This document shows positions 42,948-52,404 of a stretch of DNA of 64,000 nt, piece by piece. Within the stretch, counting starts at the first letter, position 1, and the number at the start of each line of letters is the position of its first letter. The DNA comes from Pseudomonadota bacterium (GTDB lineage Bacteria; Pseudomonadota; Alphaproteobacteria; Rhodospirillales; Magnetospirillaceae). The notes beneath the pieces are model-generated. The model did no database searches, was not told the DNA's origin, and saw only the letters and a list, made by a program, of their open reading frames with translations. The stretch spans positions 95,966 to 159,965 of the forward strand of contig JAJYTF010000008.1 in assembly GCA_021793155.1 (NCBI GenBank), in the 5' to 3' direction. The position numbers and the translations under genes were made by a program.

Positions 42948-44387
42948 TTAACCCGCGGCGATCAACGCCTTCAGCGTGCGGATGCGCTGGAATGCCGCCT
43001 TCAACTGGCGCTTTGCGGCACTTGTCAGCCGGCGGGGGTCGATGTCGGCCGAGGGCGTGATGCCGGCGGTGATGTCTGCCAATTGCTGGTCGAAGATGAT
43101 CTGCATGATGGTCTCTTGGGCGTCGAGCAGGCTGCCCAGGTCGTCCTCGTGCATCAGCCCGGCCGCGTGCAAGGCGGCGTAACGCTCGGTCGTTCCGGTG
43201 GCGGCTAGGCGATTGCGTACCGCCTTGGCCCGGGCGGCCGAGACGATCGGAAGCAAGCCCGCCTTCTTCGCATTCAGGCGGCCGTGCTTGGTGGCAAAAC
43301 GGCCGAAAAGGCCCAGTGGCACATCCATCTGGGCCACGTTCATCGCCAGGAACTGGACGAAAAACGCTGAGGTGGCCGCCGTGTCGACGGCGTATTGCTT
43401 CAGTTCCTGCGCCAGGCCGCGATCGCCGTGCACCGGCACGAAATCGAAGAAGATGTCGACATTCATCACCGTCTGCATCTGCGGTTCGAATACCCAGCGG
43501 CGGATTTCGGTCTTCCAGTCCTCGAGCGAGCGGCGCCAACGGCCGTTGCGCGCCATGACATCTCCGTTGCAGTAGGGAATGCCGGCCTGGTCGAGGATAT
43601 CGTTGATGCGTCGCCCGACTTCGGCGAACCACAGGTCGTCGTTGGCGGTGCCGGCATGGACGATGGCGTTGTCCTGGTCGAAAGCGAGAAGGCTTTCGCC
43701 GCGCCCGGCCGAGCCCAGGACGAGCAGCGCCCAAGGAGCGGGCGCCGGCCCCCAGCCGTGTTCCGCCATGGTGGCTTCCGCCAGTTCGGCTGCGCGCGTG
43801 GTGATATCGCGGATCACCATGCTGATGACTGCCGCAATGTTGCGGGCTGAAACGCCTTCGGCGAGAAGGCCGGCCACCAGACCGGGCAGGGCCTTGCGCG
43901 CCCTGTCCATTTCCGAGGCGCATTCGGCTTCGCCGATGTCGTCGCCGATGACCAGGGCCTGGCTGGCCCGGACCTTCAGCAGGGCGCGGCCGGTGATCAT
44001 GCCGATCGGCCTTCGGTCGGCATCCACCACAACAAGGTGGCGCAGACCCAACCGGGTCAGTCGGGCAATTCCCACATAGACGAAGGCGTCGCCCGGGACG
44101 GTTCTGACCGGCATGGACATTACGTCACGCAGTCGCAAGTCCAACGCCGCGCCCCGCAGCCGGGACAGAGTTCGCAGCACGTCGCGCTCGGTCACAATGC
44201 CCTGGGCCCGGCCTTCGGCATCGATGACGACGAGCGAACTGACCTTGGCTTCGGTCATCCGATCGCAGGCTTCAGCGAAGCTAAGGTCTTCCGCGCCAGT
44301 TAGTACCGGCTTGGCCATCACCTCGTCCAGGCGGTGCCGATAAGCGAAACTGTCCAGGCGGGCGAGCGAAGATACGTCCGGGATCAT
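42948..44387 (-). CDS. CBS-pair and DUF294 nucleotidyltransferase-like protein
   Basis: A 479-aa cytoplasmic protein. A pair of CBS domains (about residues 20-140: VSSLVVIDAEGRAQGIVTER, GLRHLVVVDADRRPIGMITG) precedes a DUF294 nucleotidyltransferase-like domain with LVLGSAGRGESLLAFDQDNA (GS motif and acidic DQD) and the C-terminal DUF294 substrate-binding helices. This is the GlnD-like superfamily, possibly transferring a nucleotide to a protein and sensing adenylates through CBS. Neither activity is proven here. The start is the ATG at 44387 (GGTGG/GGAGGG upstream). Its end faces the sensor-exonuclease, 17 bp apart. Confidence 0.88.
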   Translation of the reverse strand: MIPDVSSLARLDSFAYRHRLDEVMAKPVLTGAEDLSFAEACDRMTEAKVSSLVVIDAEGRAQGIVTERDVLRTLSRLRGAALDLRLRDVMSMPVRTVPGDAFVYVGIARLTRLGLRHLVVVDADRRPIGMITGRALLKVRASQALVIGDDIGEAECASEMDRARKALPGLVAGLLAEGVSARNIAAVISMVIRDITTRAAELAEATMAEHGWGPAPAPWALLVLGSAGRGESLLAFDQDNAIVHAGTANDDLWFAEVGRRINDILDQAGIPYCNGDVMARNGRWRRSLEDWKTEIRRWVFEPQMQTVMNVDIFFDFVPVHGDRGLAQELKQYAVDTAATSAFFVQFLAMNVAQMDVPLGLFGRFATKHGRLNAKKAGLLPIVSAARAKAVRNRLAATGTTERYAALHAAGLMHEDDLGSLLDAQETIMQIIFDQQLADITAGITPSADIDPRRLTSAAKRQLKAAFQRIRTLKALIAAG

Positions 44388-44932
44388 AGCGGCGCCACCA
44401 TAACCCTCCATTCCATATGTGAAAAGAGGGATGAGCCATGCAAAATACTCATAGCTCGCAGGCTGTGAACGGTTTCTAGAACCAGGTCGACAATTCGACC
44501 TCCAATATCCATTGAAGGGACGACTTGTCATCGGCTTGCGGCCGATCTGGCAACGACTGTCATTTTCCCTGAAAAAATATAGTAGTGCGCACTGAATGAT
44601 GGATTGTATCAATTATATACTGCGTTGATATAAGAGATCGGCAAGGGTTTAAGGGGTTTTTGGTAAGGCCACGCCTTTCCTCATGCCTCTAACAACAGAA
44701 GTAGTATTGTTGACTGGCCTCAGCTTCCATGTTACTCCATAAAGGGACAACAGGCGCCCGGAGTCCGGATGTGGCGTTCCTGAAAAAATAAACCGGATGC
44801 AGGGAAAAGTGCTTCCAAAAATAAAAAAGGTCATCAGATGGCCTTTTGCGGCACTAGCCCCCAAAAAAAATAAAAGAATCTGGCCACTGGCTTGATTCTG
44901 AAACACGGAAGACGTTGAACAAGGAGCGTGCG
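44388..44932. other. 545-bp AT-rich control region between DUF294 and actP genes
   Basis: No credible coding frame was found. The region is conspicuously AT-rich, with several A-tracts, and must hold the divergent promoters of the CBS/DUF294 gene and of the DUF485-actP operon. It contains a hairpin at 44825-44847. On the minus strand that hairpin is followed by a T-rich run, as in a leftward terminator. Nothing else was identified. Confidence 0.6.
44814..44847 (-). terminator. Leftward terminator-like hairpin in the actP leader
   Basis: The stem aaaaggtcat/atggcctttt (44825-44834, 44838-44847; one G-U pair) has a 3-nt loop. Read leftward it is followed by ttttttattttt. No leftward gene precedes it, so it may end an antisense or small RNA begun in the actP leader. 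Confidence 0.4.
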
Positions 44933-45247
44933 ATGTCACATGAACTAACTGCGAGCAAAATTCGGAACAATCCGAAGTTCCATCAGCTTGTCAGGCAACG
45001 CGACGGGCTGGCCTGGACACTGTCGGCTATCGTGTGTGTGATCTATTTTGGATTCATTATGCTGATCGCCTTCGCTGGGGATTTTCTCACCCAGCCGGTG
45101 GCCGCCGGCAGCGTGATTCCGGTGGGTCTGCCCCTGGGCGTCGGCGTGATCCTCGCCTCGGTGGTGTTGACCGGCATCTATGTGTACCGGGCCAACACCG
45201 CCTTCGACCATCTGATCCACGATATCATTCAGGATGCCAGCAAATGA
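44933..45247 (+). CDS. DUF485 inner-membrane protein (YjcH-like)
   Basis: A 104-aa membrane protein of DUF485, the family of YjcH that accompanies the acetate permease ActP. The N-terminal [20 protein letters not shown] helix is followed by two membrane helices (about residues 28-48 and 62-82) with an [11 protein letters not shown] loop, then a charged tail. The ATG at 44933 follows AAGGAG. Its stop overlaps the actP start (ATGA), showing translational coupling. The role is unknown; it probably assists the symporter. Confidence 0.92.
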   Translation: MSHELTASKIRNNPKFHQLVRQRDGLAWTLSAIVCVIYFGFIMLIAFAGDFLTQPVAAGSVIPVGLPLGVGVILASVVLTGIYVYRANTAFDHLIHDIIQDASK

Positions 45248-46977
45248 GAACGCCCAGGATTGCTCTCGCGACGGCTGCGGCATCCGCCTCGCTGCTGGTC
45301 GCCAAAGTGGCCGGCGCCGTCGACGCTTCGGCGGCCGGAGGTGCCGCTCCAGCCGCGGCTCCTGCCGCTCCGCCGGCGGCCGCTGACGTGCCGCTCAATT
45401 GGCACGCCATCATCATGTTCCTAATTTTCGTCGCCCTGACCCTGGCCATCACCTATTGGGCGGCGAAGCGGACCAAGACCGCGACCGACTTCTACGCTGC
45501 TGGCCGCGGCGTTACAGGCCTGCAGAACGGCCTGGCCATCGCCGGTGACTACATGTCCGCCGCGTCGTTCCTCGGCATCGCCGCACTGGTCTACACGCAC
45601 GGCTTCTACGGACTGATCTTCTCGGTCGGCTGGCTGGTGGGCTGGCCGGTCATCCTGTTCCTGATCGCCGAGCGCCTGCGCAACCTTGGCAAGTACACCT
45701 ATGCCGACGTGGCGTCCTATCGCCTGAAACAGGGTCCGGTACGGACCATGGCCGCCATCGGTGCGCTGATCGTGGTCATCTGGTACCTGATCGGCCAGGC
45801 CGTGGGTGCCGGTCAGCTTCTGCACACGCTGGTTCCGCAGATGAGCTATCAGCGCTCGATCATTCTGGTCGGCGTACTGATCATCATCTACGTCACCTTC
45901 GGCGGCATGAAGGCCACCACCTGGGTGCAGATCGTCAAGGCGGGCTTGCTGTTGGGTGGCGCCACCTTCATCGCATTGGGCGTCATGGCCCACGAGGGGT
46001 TCAGCTTCGAGAAGCTGTTCTCGGACGCGGTGCAGATCCATCCGAAGCATTTGGAGATCATGAAGTCGGTGGTGCCGATTGGTGCCAAACCCAACCCGGT
46101 CGAGTCCATCTCGCTGGGTCTGACTCTGATGTTCGGCACCGCCGGCCTGCCGCACATCCTGATGCGCTTCTTTACCGTTACCGACGCCAAGGCGGCGCGT
46201 AAGTCTGTGCTCTACGGCACCTGCTTCATCGGCTATTTCTATATCCTGACTTTCATCATCGGCTTCGGTGCCATCGTCCTGGTCGCCAGCAATCCGAACT
46301 ACCTGGTTGATGCGACCAAGGGAATCGCGCTGAAGGGCGGGGGCAACATGCCGGCCGTGTATCTGGCCCACGCCATCGGCGGCGACCTGTTCCTCGGCTT
46401 CATTTCGGCCGTGGCCTTCGCCACCATCCTGGCGGTGGTCTCGGGCCTGACCTTGGCGGGTGCGTCGGCGATTTCGCACGACATCTATGCCAATGTCATC
46501 ATGAAGGGCAAAGCCACCGAGGCTCAGGAAGTCATGGCCTCGAAGATCGCCACCGTGGGTCTTGGCATCATCGCCATCATCCTCGGCATCCTGTTCGAGA
46601 AGCAAAACGTCGCCTACATCGTGGCGTTGACCTTCTCGATCGCCGCCTGCTCCAACTTCCCCATCCTGGTTTTGGCGGTGTTCTGGCGCGGCCTCACGAC
46701 ACGCGGGGCGGTTCTGGGCGGCTATACGGGTATTCTCGGCTCGGTCGGCCTGCTGATCATCGGACCAACGGTGTGGAGCAAGGTGCTCAACATGGGCCCG
46801 GCCATCTTCCCGTACGACTACCCGACCTTCGTCGTTCTGCCGGCAGTCCTGATCGTCGCCTGGGTCGCGTCGGTCACCGACAAGAGCGCCAGTGCACAAG
46901 CCGAACGGCGCGCTTTCGACGCTCAGGAAATCCGGTCCGAGACCGGCCTGGGGGCCGAAGCCGCCGCCGCGCACTGA
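45244..46977 (+). CDS. actP: Cation/acetate symporter ActP
   Basis: A 577-aa solute:sodium symporter of the ActP type. It has an N-terminal signal-like helix and Ala/Pro-rich linker (1-50), then about 13 membrane helices. Family landmarks are [90 protein letters not shown] and [17 protein letters not shown]. It imports acetate and perhaps other short acids. A terminator follows. Neighbouring DUF294 and exonuclease genes resemble sets seen near acetate-regulation loci in other proteobacteria; that association is recalled, not checked. Confidence 0.95.
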   Translation: MRTPRIALATAAASASLLVAKVAGAVDASAAGGAAPAAAPAAPPAAADVPLNWHAIIMFLIFVALTLAITYWAAKRTKTATDFYAAGRGVTGLQNGLAIAGDYMSAASFLGIAALVYTHGFYGLIFSVGWLVGWPVILFLIAERLRNLGKYTYADVASYRLKQGPVRTMAAIGALIVVIWYLIGQAVGAGQLLHTLVPQMSYQRSIILVGVLIIIYVTFGGMKATTWVQIVKAGLLLGGATFIALGVMAHEGFSFEKLFSDAVQIHPKHLEIMKSVVPIGAKPNPVESISLGLTLMFGTAGLPHILMRFFTVTDAKAARKSVLYGTCFIGYFYILTFIIGFGAIVLVASNPNYLVDATKGIALKGGGNMPAVYLAHAIGGDLFLGFISAVAFATILAVVSGLTLAGASAISHDIYANVIMKGKATEAQEVMASKIATVGLGIIAIILGILFEKQNVAYIVALTFSIAACSNFPILVLAVFWRGLTTRGAVLGGYTGILGSVGLLIIGPTVWSKVLNMGPAIFPYDYPTFVVLPAVLIVAWVASVTDKSASAQAERRAFDAQEIRSETGLGAEAAAAH

Positions 46978-47001
46978 CACTGCCCGGGTCGGCAACAACA
47001 G

Positions 47002-47033
47002 GCCGCCGGGGGGCTTTCCCCGGCGGCTTCTTT
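47002..47033 (+). terminator. Intrinsic terminator after actP
   Basis: A 10-bp GC stem gccgccgggg/ccccggcggc with a 6-nt loop is followed by ttcttt, 24 nt past the actP stop. It touches the convergent LysR gene end. Confidence 0.8.
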
Positions 47034-47925
47034 ATGGCTGCTCGGCCAGCTGGGCCACGAAAAAGTCGATGAACGCCCGGGTCTTCGCCGACAGGTGCCG
47101 CCCGGGCAGATACACCACCCGCGCTACCAGTTCGGGGGCGCGAAAGGCCGCCAGTACCTGGGCCAGCCGGCCGGAAATGATCTCGTCGGCCACCACATGG
47201 CTCGGCTGCAATGTCAGTCCCTGGCCGCGCAAGGCTGCCGCAAGCTGTGCAGATATGCTGTTGGTGCGGAAATTTCCCGAAATCCTGACGGCATGGGACC
47301 GGCCGTCAGGTCCGAGGAACGTCCACTGCCTGGAAAACTGCTCTGTCGTCTGGGTCAGGCAGTTGTGACGGGCCAGATCCTCGGGGGTGGCGGGAATGCC
47401 GTGTTCCGCCAGATAGGCCGGCGTGGCGCAGACCATGGTCGGGTAGATGGCAAGTTGGCGGGTGATCAGGCTTGAATTGCCTGGGTCGCCGAAGCGTACC
47501 GCCAGGTCGAAGCCCTCCTCAACCAGGTCGACGACCCGGTCGGTCAGGATCAGCTCCACCGTGACATCGGGATAATGCTTGCTGAAATCGGCAAGTGCCG
47601 GGGCGACGCGCGCAGCGCCGAAAGCCAGCGGCGCGCTGACGCGCAGAAGGCCCCGCGGTGTGGTGTTCATCTGACTGGCCATGCATTCGAGTTCAGCGAT
47701 CTCGGCCAGGAGCGGAGCGCAACGCTCGTAATACAGCGCGCCCACTTCGGTCAGGCTGACCCGACGCGTGGTGCGGTTAAGCAGCTTGAGTCCCAGCCTG
47801 TCTTCCAGTTCTCGCACATGCTTGCTCACCATCGTCGAGGATAGCCGCAATTGCCTGGCCGCCGCGGTGAAGCTGCCTGTTTCGACCACTTTGGCGAAGG
47901 CGGTCATGTCGCCGAGTTGATTCAT
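47032..47925 (-). CDS. LysR-family transcriptional regulator
   Basis: A 297-aa LysR regulator of the DsdC/AaeR-like group. The helix-turn-helix is at residues 3-62 (MTAFAKVVETGSFTAAARQL, LSSTMVSKHVRELE). The effector domain follows with RVSAPLAFGAARVAPALADF, FDLAVRFGDPGNSSL and a late GLTLQPSHVVADEI. The start ATG at 47925 has GAGG 5 nt upstream; the frame to 47976 lacks a ribosome site. It is divergent from the small secreted-protein gene at 48048, its likely target by the LysR rule. Confidence 0.9.
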   Translation of the reverse strand: MNQLGDMTAFAKVVETGSFTAAARQLRLSSTMVSKHVRELEDRLGLKLLNRTTRRVSLTEVGALYYERCAPLLAEIAELECMASQMNTTPRGLLRVSAPLAFGAARVAPALADFSKHYPDVTVELILTDRVVDLVEEGFDLAVRFGDPGNSSLITRQLAIYPTMVCATPAYLAEHGIPATPEDLARHNCLTQTTEQFSRQWTFLGPDGRSHAVRISGNFRTNSISAQLAAALRGQGLTLQPSHVVADEIISGRLAQVLAAFRAPELVARVVYLPGRHLSAKTRAFIDFFVAQLAEQP

Positions 47926-48047
47926 CTCGTCCTCATTGTGAACCGTCTGTGCATAGTCTTCGCCAAAAACTGGCAATTATCAACAAAACATCGAAAGGTC
48001 ATATTCAGCACCAAGAGTTCCACTCTCCATTCAAAAAAGGTGCTTTC

Positions 48048-48386
48048 ATGTCTAAGGTGAAATTCAATCTCCTGCTTTCCGGCGTGGGCGCTGCCAGCCT
48101 TATCCTCGGCGCCGGCTCGGCCTCTGCGGGGAGCCTTTTCGGCTTGGCCCCCGCAGTCCGACTGCCTGTGCAGAGCAGCATCAGCCAGGCCCAACTGGGC
48201 GAGATGCTGCGCTCCCAGGGCTACAGCCAGATCAAGCTGAGTTCGGTGGCAGCTACTCCGGCCACGCCTCACCCCGAACGCGTCGCCTCGTTCACCGACA
48301 ACCCGGCGAAGGCGCCGGTTCATTCCGGATGGAACGGCGTGGCGGTCAAGGATGGCCAAGAAGTTCAGGTCTACGTGGATAATTGA
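48048..48386 (+). CDS. Small secreted protein, 112 aa
   Basis: A 112-aa protein with a clear Sec signal peptide (residues 1-31, ending GAGSASA). The mature part carries SQAQLGEMLRSQGYSQIKLS, which resembles the start of a short PepSY-like repeat, then ERVASFTDNPAKAPVHSGWN and VAVKDGQEVQVYVDN. The LRSQGYSQIKL helix-strand followed by a strand pair is what PepSY-like periplasmic proteins show; the family assignment is tentative. The ATG at 48048 has AAGG upstream. It is divergent from the LysR gene. Confidence 0.7.
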   Translation: MSKVKFNLLLSGVGAASLILGAGSASAGSLFGLAPAVRLPVQSSISQAQLGEMLRSQGYSQIKLSSVAATPATPHPERVASFTDNPAKAPVHSGWNGVAVKDGQEVQVYVDN

Positions 48387-48435
48387 GCCGCTGGCCGGAA
48401 GCCTCCGTGTCTTCGCAAATTCAACAGGTCAGGCA

Positions 48436-48463
48436 ATCCCCTTCCCTGCAGGGAAGGGGATTC
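48436..48463. repeat. Perfect 28-bp palindrome
   Basis: The sequence aatccccttccctg and its exact complement lie back to back with no spacer, 50 nt downstream of the secreted-protein gene. No T-run follows. It could be a terminator-like cruciform or a mobile-repeat relic. Confidence 0.7.
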
Positions 48464-48628
48464 GCTGTCAATGATGCAAAGCCGGCGGGCCCGGAGGCGG
48501 GAACCATCGCTTTCTCCGAAGCCATCGGGGGGCAAATGGCAGGCGAAAAAATCAAACAAAATTGTTGAGTATTTTCGTCGGCCTCGAATCCGTTCAATAT
48601 CGCGGAGCAATGAACGAGGTGACGGCCG

Positions 48629-50038
48629 ATGCCGGCAAGTTTTGTCACCCAGCCCGCTTCGCGGCGTCAGAGGGCTGGCCTCGGGACCATTGGCGGACTC
48701 TTCCTGGGTTTCGCGGCAGTGGGATTGTGCGCATCCGGCTTGCCGCTGCCGCGGCTTGCCGCCTTCCTGCCGTTCTATGCCGGGATAATCGTTCTCACCA
48801 ACCTGCTGACAGCCTATCTGTTGGCGGCCCAGTTCCGCGTCACGGGCCTTCTGTCCATCGCTGTGCTGTCAGCCGCCTATCTCTTTTCCGGGCTGATCGT
48901 CGTGCCCCATGCCCTGGTGCTGCCCGGGCTGGTGGCGGCACAAGAGCTGATCGGACCTGATCCGCAGTCGGCTTCCTGGATGTGGGTTCTCTGGCACGGC
49001 GGTTTTGCCGTCCTGGTTGTCGCCTATGCCTGGGTCGAATGGCGTCTGGGCGTCCGCAAGCTGCCGAAGGCCGCGTTGCTGCGTTGGAGTCTGCTGCTGC
49101 CGGCCGCCGTCGTGGCCATGGTCGGTCTGTTTGGTTTTCTGGCCGCGCGGGGGCGCGATCTGCTGCCGGTGCTGAGTGACGAGAACGGGGCGAACCTCTC
49201 GCATTGCCCCGCCGGATGGGCCGTCATTTTGCTCGGCCTTGTCGCCCTGTTGGCCGTGGCCCTGGCGACACGCTGCCGGACGCTGGGCCAGACCAGTTTG
49301 AGCCTGGCGATGCTGACGAGCCTTCTTGAAGCGGTCCTGACCCTGCACGGCGATGCACGGTTTACGCTCGGGTGGTATCTGGCACGGGTGATCGGAATGG
49401 TCTCGTCCGGTTCGGTCCTGGCCATGTTCCTTTATGAAATTGTCTGGCTTTACCATCGCCTGACCAGCCTAACCGACACCCTGGAACGCTTGGCCTTCGT
49501 CGACGGTATGACCGGATTGGCCAATCGGCGTCAGTTCGACCAACGACTCGAGGCCGAATGGGCGCGGGCCGTCCGTGACGAGAAGGCCATTGCCCTGATC
49601 ATGTTGGACGTGGATTTCTTCAAGAATTTTAACGACCGCTATGGCCATCCTGCCGGCGACGAATGCCTGCGCCAGCTGGCTCGGGCGATCGCCAACGTGG
49701 CGCGCCGGCCGGGCGACCTTCCGGCCCGCTATGGCGGCGAGGAATTCGCAGTGATTCTTCCCGAAACGGAAGAGGAGGGAGCGCTTTACGTCGCGAACTG
49801 CATCGCCGAAGCCATCCACCGCCTGGGCCTCCGACACGAGGCAGGAACCCCCTTGGGGGTAGTGACGGTCAGCCAAGGCGTCGCCGTACTGCGGCCGAAG
49901 AGCGGGGATTCCTGGGACCTGCTGAAGGTCACGGCGGACGAGGCGCTGTACGAGGCGAAGAAGACCGGCCGCAACCGCACGGCGATCGCCGCCAGCCCGA
50001 CCGAGGCTGACGGCGTCCGGATGTGGAAGATGGGCTGA
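48629..50038 (+). CDS. MASE4-GGDEF diguanylate cyclase
   Basis: A 469-aa membrane enzyme making c-di-GMP from two GTP. Residues 20-280 form a MASE4-type sensor with about eight helices (FYAGIIVLTNLLTAYLLAAQ). The GGDEF domain (about 300-460) has DGMTGLANRRQFDQRL, IMLDVDFFKNFNDRYGHPAG and the active site ARYGGEEFAVIL. An RPGD inhibitory site lies five residues before GGEEF, so product inhibition is expected. All catalytic residues are present. The ATG at 48629 has GAGGTGA upstream. Confidence 0.93.
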   Translation: MPASFVTQPASRRQRAGLGTIGGLFLGFAAVGLCASGLPLPRLAAFLPFYAGIIVLTNLLTAYLLAAQFRVTGLLSIAVLSAAYLFSGLIVVPHALVLPGLVAAQELIGPDPQSASWMWVLWHGGFAVLVVAYAWVEWRLGVRKLPKAALLRWSLLLPAAVVAMVGLFGFLAARGRDLLPVLSDENGANLSHCPAGWAVILLGLVALLAVALATRCRTLGQTSLSLAMLTSLLEAVLTLHGDARFTLGWYLARVIGMVSSGSVLAMFLYEIVWLYHRLTSLTDTLERLAFVDGMTGLANRRQFDQRLEAEWARAVRDEKAIALIMLDVDFFKNFNDRYGHPAGDECLRQLARAIANVARRPGDLPARYGGEEFAVILPETEEEGALYVANCIAEAIHRLGLRHEAGTPLGVVTVSQGVAVLRPKSGDSWDLLKVTADEALYEAKKTGRNRTAIAASPTEADGVRMWKMG

Positions 50039-50172
50039 TTAGAGCGGCTTCGGGCTTCATTTGAAGACCAAAACAGCGAAAAGCCCGCGTGCTTTGCCCG
50101 CATTCATTGCGCTTGCCGGCATAGCCGGCAGGGCGGCTTGCCCCACATCACGGTCAGGCCCACGAAACAGAT

Positions 50173-51276
50173 CTATTGCGCGTAGCTGTAACTGCCGTTC
50201 TTCCACACATAAAAGACATAGCCGGGGGCGGTGACATCGCCCTTGGCATCGAAGCCGATCTTGCCCAGCACGGTATCGAAGCTGTTGGCGCGTAATGCGG
50301 CCTCGACCTTGGTGGCGTCGACTGTGCCGGCCTTTTGCGCAGCCTGGGCCCAGGCCTGGATTGCCGCGTAGGTGTAAAGGGTATAGGCCTCGGGTTCGTA
50401 GTTCTGGGCGCGGAATTTCTTGACCAGTTCGGAATTGGCGGGGTCGAGGCGGGGGTCGGGCCCGAAGGTCATCAGGGTGCCTTCGCCGGCGGGGCCGGTG
50501 ATGGCCCAGAATTCTTCGGTGACCAGGGAGTCGCCACCGACCAGCGTGGCGTTCAGGCCCTGCTCATGCATTTGCCGGACGATCAGGCCGCCTTCGGTCT
50601 TGTAGCCGCCAAAATAGACGACGTCGGCTTTGGCCTCTTTCAGCTTTGACACCAGGGGGCTGTAGTCCTTTTCGCCGGCGGTGATGGCTTCATAGAGCAC
50701 TTCCTTCACGCCCAGCGCATTCAGCGTTTTCTGAAATTCGTCAGCTAAGCCCTTGCCATAGGCTGATTTATCCTGGACGATAGCGATGCGCTTTCCTTTG
50801 AAATGGCTCAGCACGTATTTCGCCGCCGTCGGTCCCTGGGCATCGTCGCGGCCGCAGACGCGGAAGACATTGGGCAGGCCGCGGTCGGTGTATTTGGGGT
50901 TGGTCGAGCCGGGTGAAATCTGGACGACGTTGCCTTCCGCATAGACGTCGGAGGCGGGGATCGACGAGCCCGAGCAATAATGGCCGGCCACCAGGACCAC
51001 GCCTTTGGACACCAGGTCATTGGCAACGCTGACCGCTTGCTTGGGGTCGCACGCATCGTCACCGATCACCAACTGCAGCTTTTGACCGAGCACGCCGCCT
51101 TTGGCATTGATGTCTTCCACCGCCATGGTGCCGCCGCGGCGGAACTGCTCGCCGAATTGAGCCTCGCTGCCGGTCATCGGGGCCGCGACGGCGATAGTGA
51201 TGTCGGCCTTGGCCGGCAGGCTGCTGAAAGTGGCGGCGGCGCAGGCCGCAAGCAAGAGGCTCTTGGTCCGGGTCAT
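50173..51276 (-). CDS. Branched-chain amino acid ABC transporter substrate-binding protein (LivK-type)
   Basis: A 367-aa periplasmic binding protein with a signal peptide (1-24, ending LPAKA). The mature protein begins DITIAVAAPMTGSEAQFGEQ and contains GVLGQKLQLVIGDDACDPKQ, VLVAGHYCSGSSIPASDVYA and YGKGLADEFQ, all typical of the Leu/Ile/Val receptor family. It captures a branched-chain or related amino acid for an ABC importer. No livHMGF genes are adjacent, so it must use components encoded elsewhere or act as an orphan receptor. Confidence 0.92.
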   Translation of the reverse strand: MTRTKSLLLAACAAATFSSLPAKADITIAVAAPMTGSEAQFGEQFRRGGTMAVEDINAKGGVLGQKLQLVIGDDACDPKQAVSVANDLVSKGVVLVAGHYCSGSSIPASDVYAEGNVVQISPGSTNPKYTDRGLPNVFRVCGRDDAQGPTAAKYVLSHFKGKRIAIVQDKSAYGKGLADEFQKTLNALGVKEVLYEAITAGEKDYSPLVSKLKEAKADVVYFGGYKTEGGLIVRQMHEQGLNATLVGGDSLVTEEFWAITGPAGEGTLMTFGPDPRLDPANSELVKKFRAQNYEPEAYTLYTYAAIQAWAQAAQKAGTVDATKVEAALRANSFDTVLGKIGFDAKGDVTAPGYVFYVWKNGSYSYAQ

Positions 51277-51384
51277 GAACGGGAATCTCCGTGAAGCCGA
51301 GGCGGAAAGCTTTCGGTCAGTGTACCAAGGTGGCGGCCGGTAGCAACATGCCAGGTCCAGGAACGGAGAGACGCCGGCCCGCCG

Positions 51385-52095
51385 TCAATCGGCGCGCCGG
51401 GACCGCAGCTTTTGCAGCGCGTGGCGGATATGCCAGCCATCGGATCGGAACCGGCCGTTGCCGCCCGACCGTTCGATGCTCTGCAGATTTATCGCCGTAT
51501 CCACCAGACCCACCAGCCCAATCCAGGCGACGGCGGGCACGATCAGTTGCTTGCTCCATCCGAGTGGCCCGTCGGCCCAGGCGTAGATGGAGTATTCGGC
51601 GAAGATGTTCCAATGCCCATGGGCCCACCAGTAGGCTGCGGCGCCGGCCAGGCAGGCGACGCCGAGCAGGGCGGTGGCAGCCGGTCCGCCGGCGGCAAGA
51701 ACCAGGTGGTCCTTGTCGTCGAGGGGGACGCGGCAGCTGATATAGGCGTTCCAGGCCGGGGGGCGACGGTAGAACTTCAATCCCCGCCTGCCCCAAAGGA
51801 TGACGATGCCGCCGGTGAGGGGACCCAGTCCGACGCCGTTGACCCGGATGCCCCGCGATCGGGCGGCGACGGCATGGCCGCCTTCGTGGCAAAGGATCAT
51901 GACGACGAAGGGCAGGACCAGGCTCCCGTCGATTATCACCGCCGCCCGCAGCGGAACCCAGGAATGCCCGATCAGCCCGTAAACGGCATGTGCCGCCAGA
52001 TGCAGCCCCAATGCGCACAGGCCGATCAGGCCGAGATGCTGGAAGTAGGCACTGAGGGCTCGGTTAACCCATAGCCTGGCGATCCTGTACGTCAT
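51385..52095 (-). CDS. Site-2-protease-like (M50) membrane protein
   Basis: A 236-aa inner-membrane protein with about five hydrophobic segments. A zinc-protease HExxH motif lies within a helix (MILCHEGGHAVAARSRGIRV, about residues 66-85). A C-terminal stretch ends SDGWHI, which could supply the third ligand Asp. This matches compact M50 intramembrane proteases, though the usual NxxP part is poorly kept. The substrate is unknown. The start ATG at 52095 has AGGGAAT upstream; the longer frame to 52212 is unsupported. Confidence 0.72.
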   Translation of the reverse strand: MTYRIARLWVNRALSAYFQHLGLIGLCALGLHLAAHAVYGLIGHSWVPLRAAVIIDGSLVLPFVVMILCHEGGHAVAARSRGIRVNGVGLGPLTGGIVILWGRRGLKFYRRPPAWNAYISCRVPLDDKDHLVLAAGGPAATALLGVACLAGAAAYWWAHGHWNIFAEYSIYAWADGPLGWSKQLIVPAVAWIGLVGLVDTAINLQSIERSGGNGRFRSDGWHIRHALQKLRSRRAD

Positions 52096-52404
52096 ATTCC
52101 CTTTCCCCGGTCCCGATCCCAACAATACGGACGGTGATCTTAGGGAATGGTTCATGCGGTTTTTCAGGGCAGGATCACCGTCAACGAGGATTGGCGGTCG
52201 GCCCGGCTGCATCCCCGCAATGCCTCGAGGTCTCTCGAGTCTGCCACAGGCGAGGAGGCTTCGAACTCTTCGCCGATCACTTGACGTCCCCGCAGGTGAT
52301 TGAGAGATTGAAAGTCATTCGCCATGTTGATCGGCGCAGACCGGCCTCATCGCGAAGCAGGAGGGTGTGCCTCATCTGCGGCTGTTCTGGAGAACCGGAC
52401 CCTT
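52096..52404. other. 309-bp gap between divergent genes
   Basis: This is the promoter region for the M50-like and FkbM genes. A ctcgag-rich stretch (around 52224-52242) can form a small hairpin. No gene or clear binding site was found. Confidence 0.5.

Noticed and set aside
44880..44898. TGGCCAC...TTGAT near-match to a sigma-54 promoter ahead of the DUF485-actP operon
   Set aside because: The essential GC of the -12 box is GA. One mismatch at an invariant position is too much without other evidence.
45421..46998. 525-aa frame antisense to actP
   Set aside because: Gln/Asp/His-rich shadow of a membrane protein gene; no initiation signal.
48383..48568. Small frame after the secreted-protein gene
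   Set aside because: It spans the 28-bp palindrome, has no ribosome site and no recognisable features.
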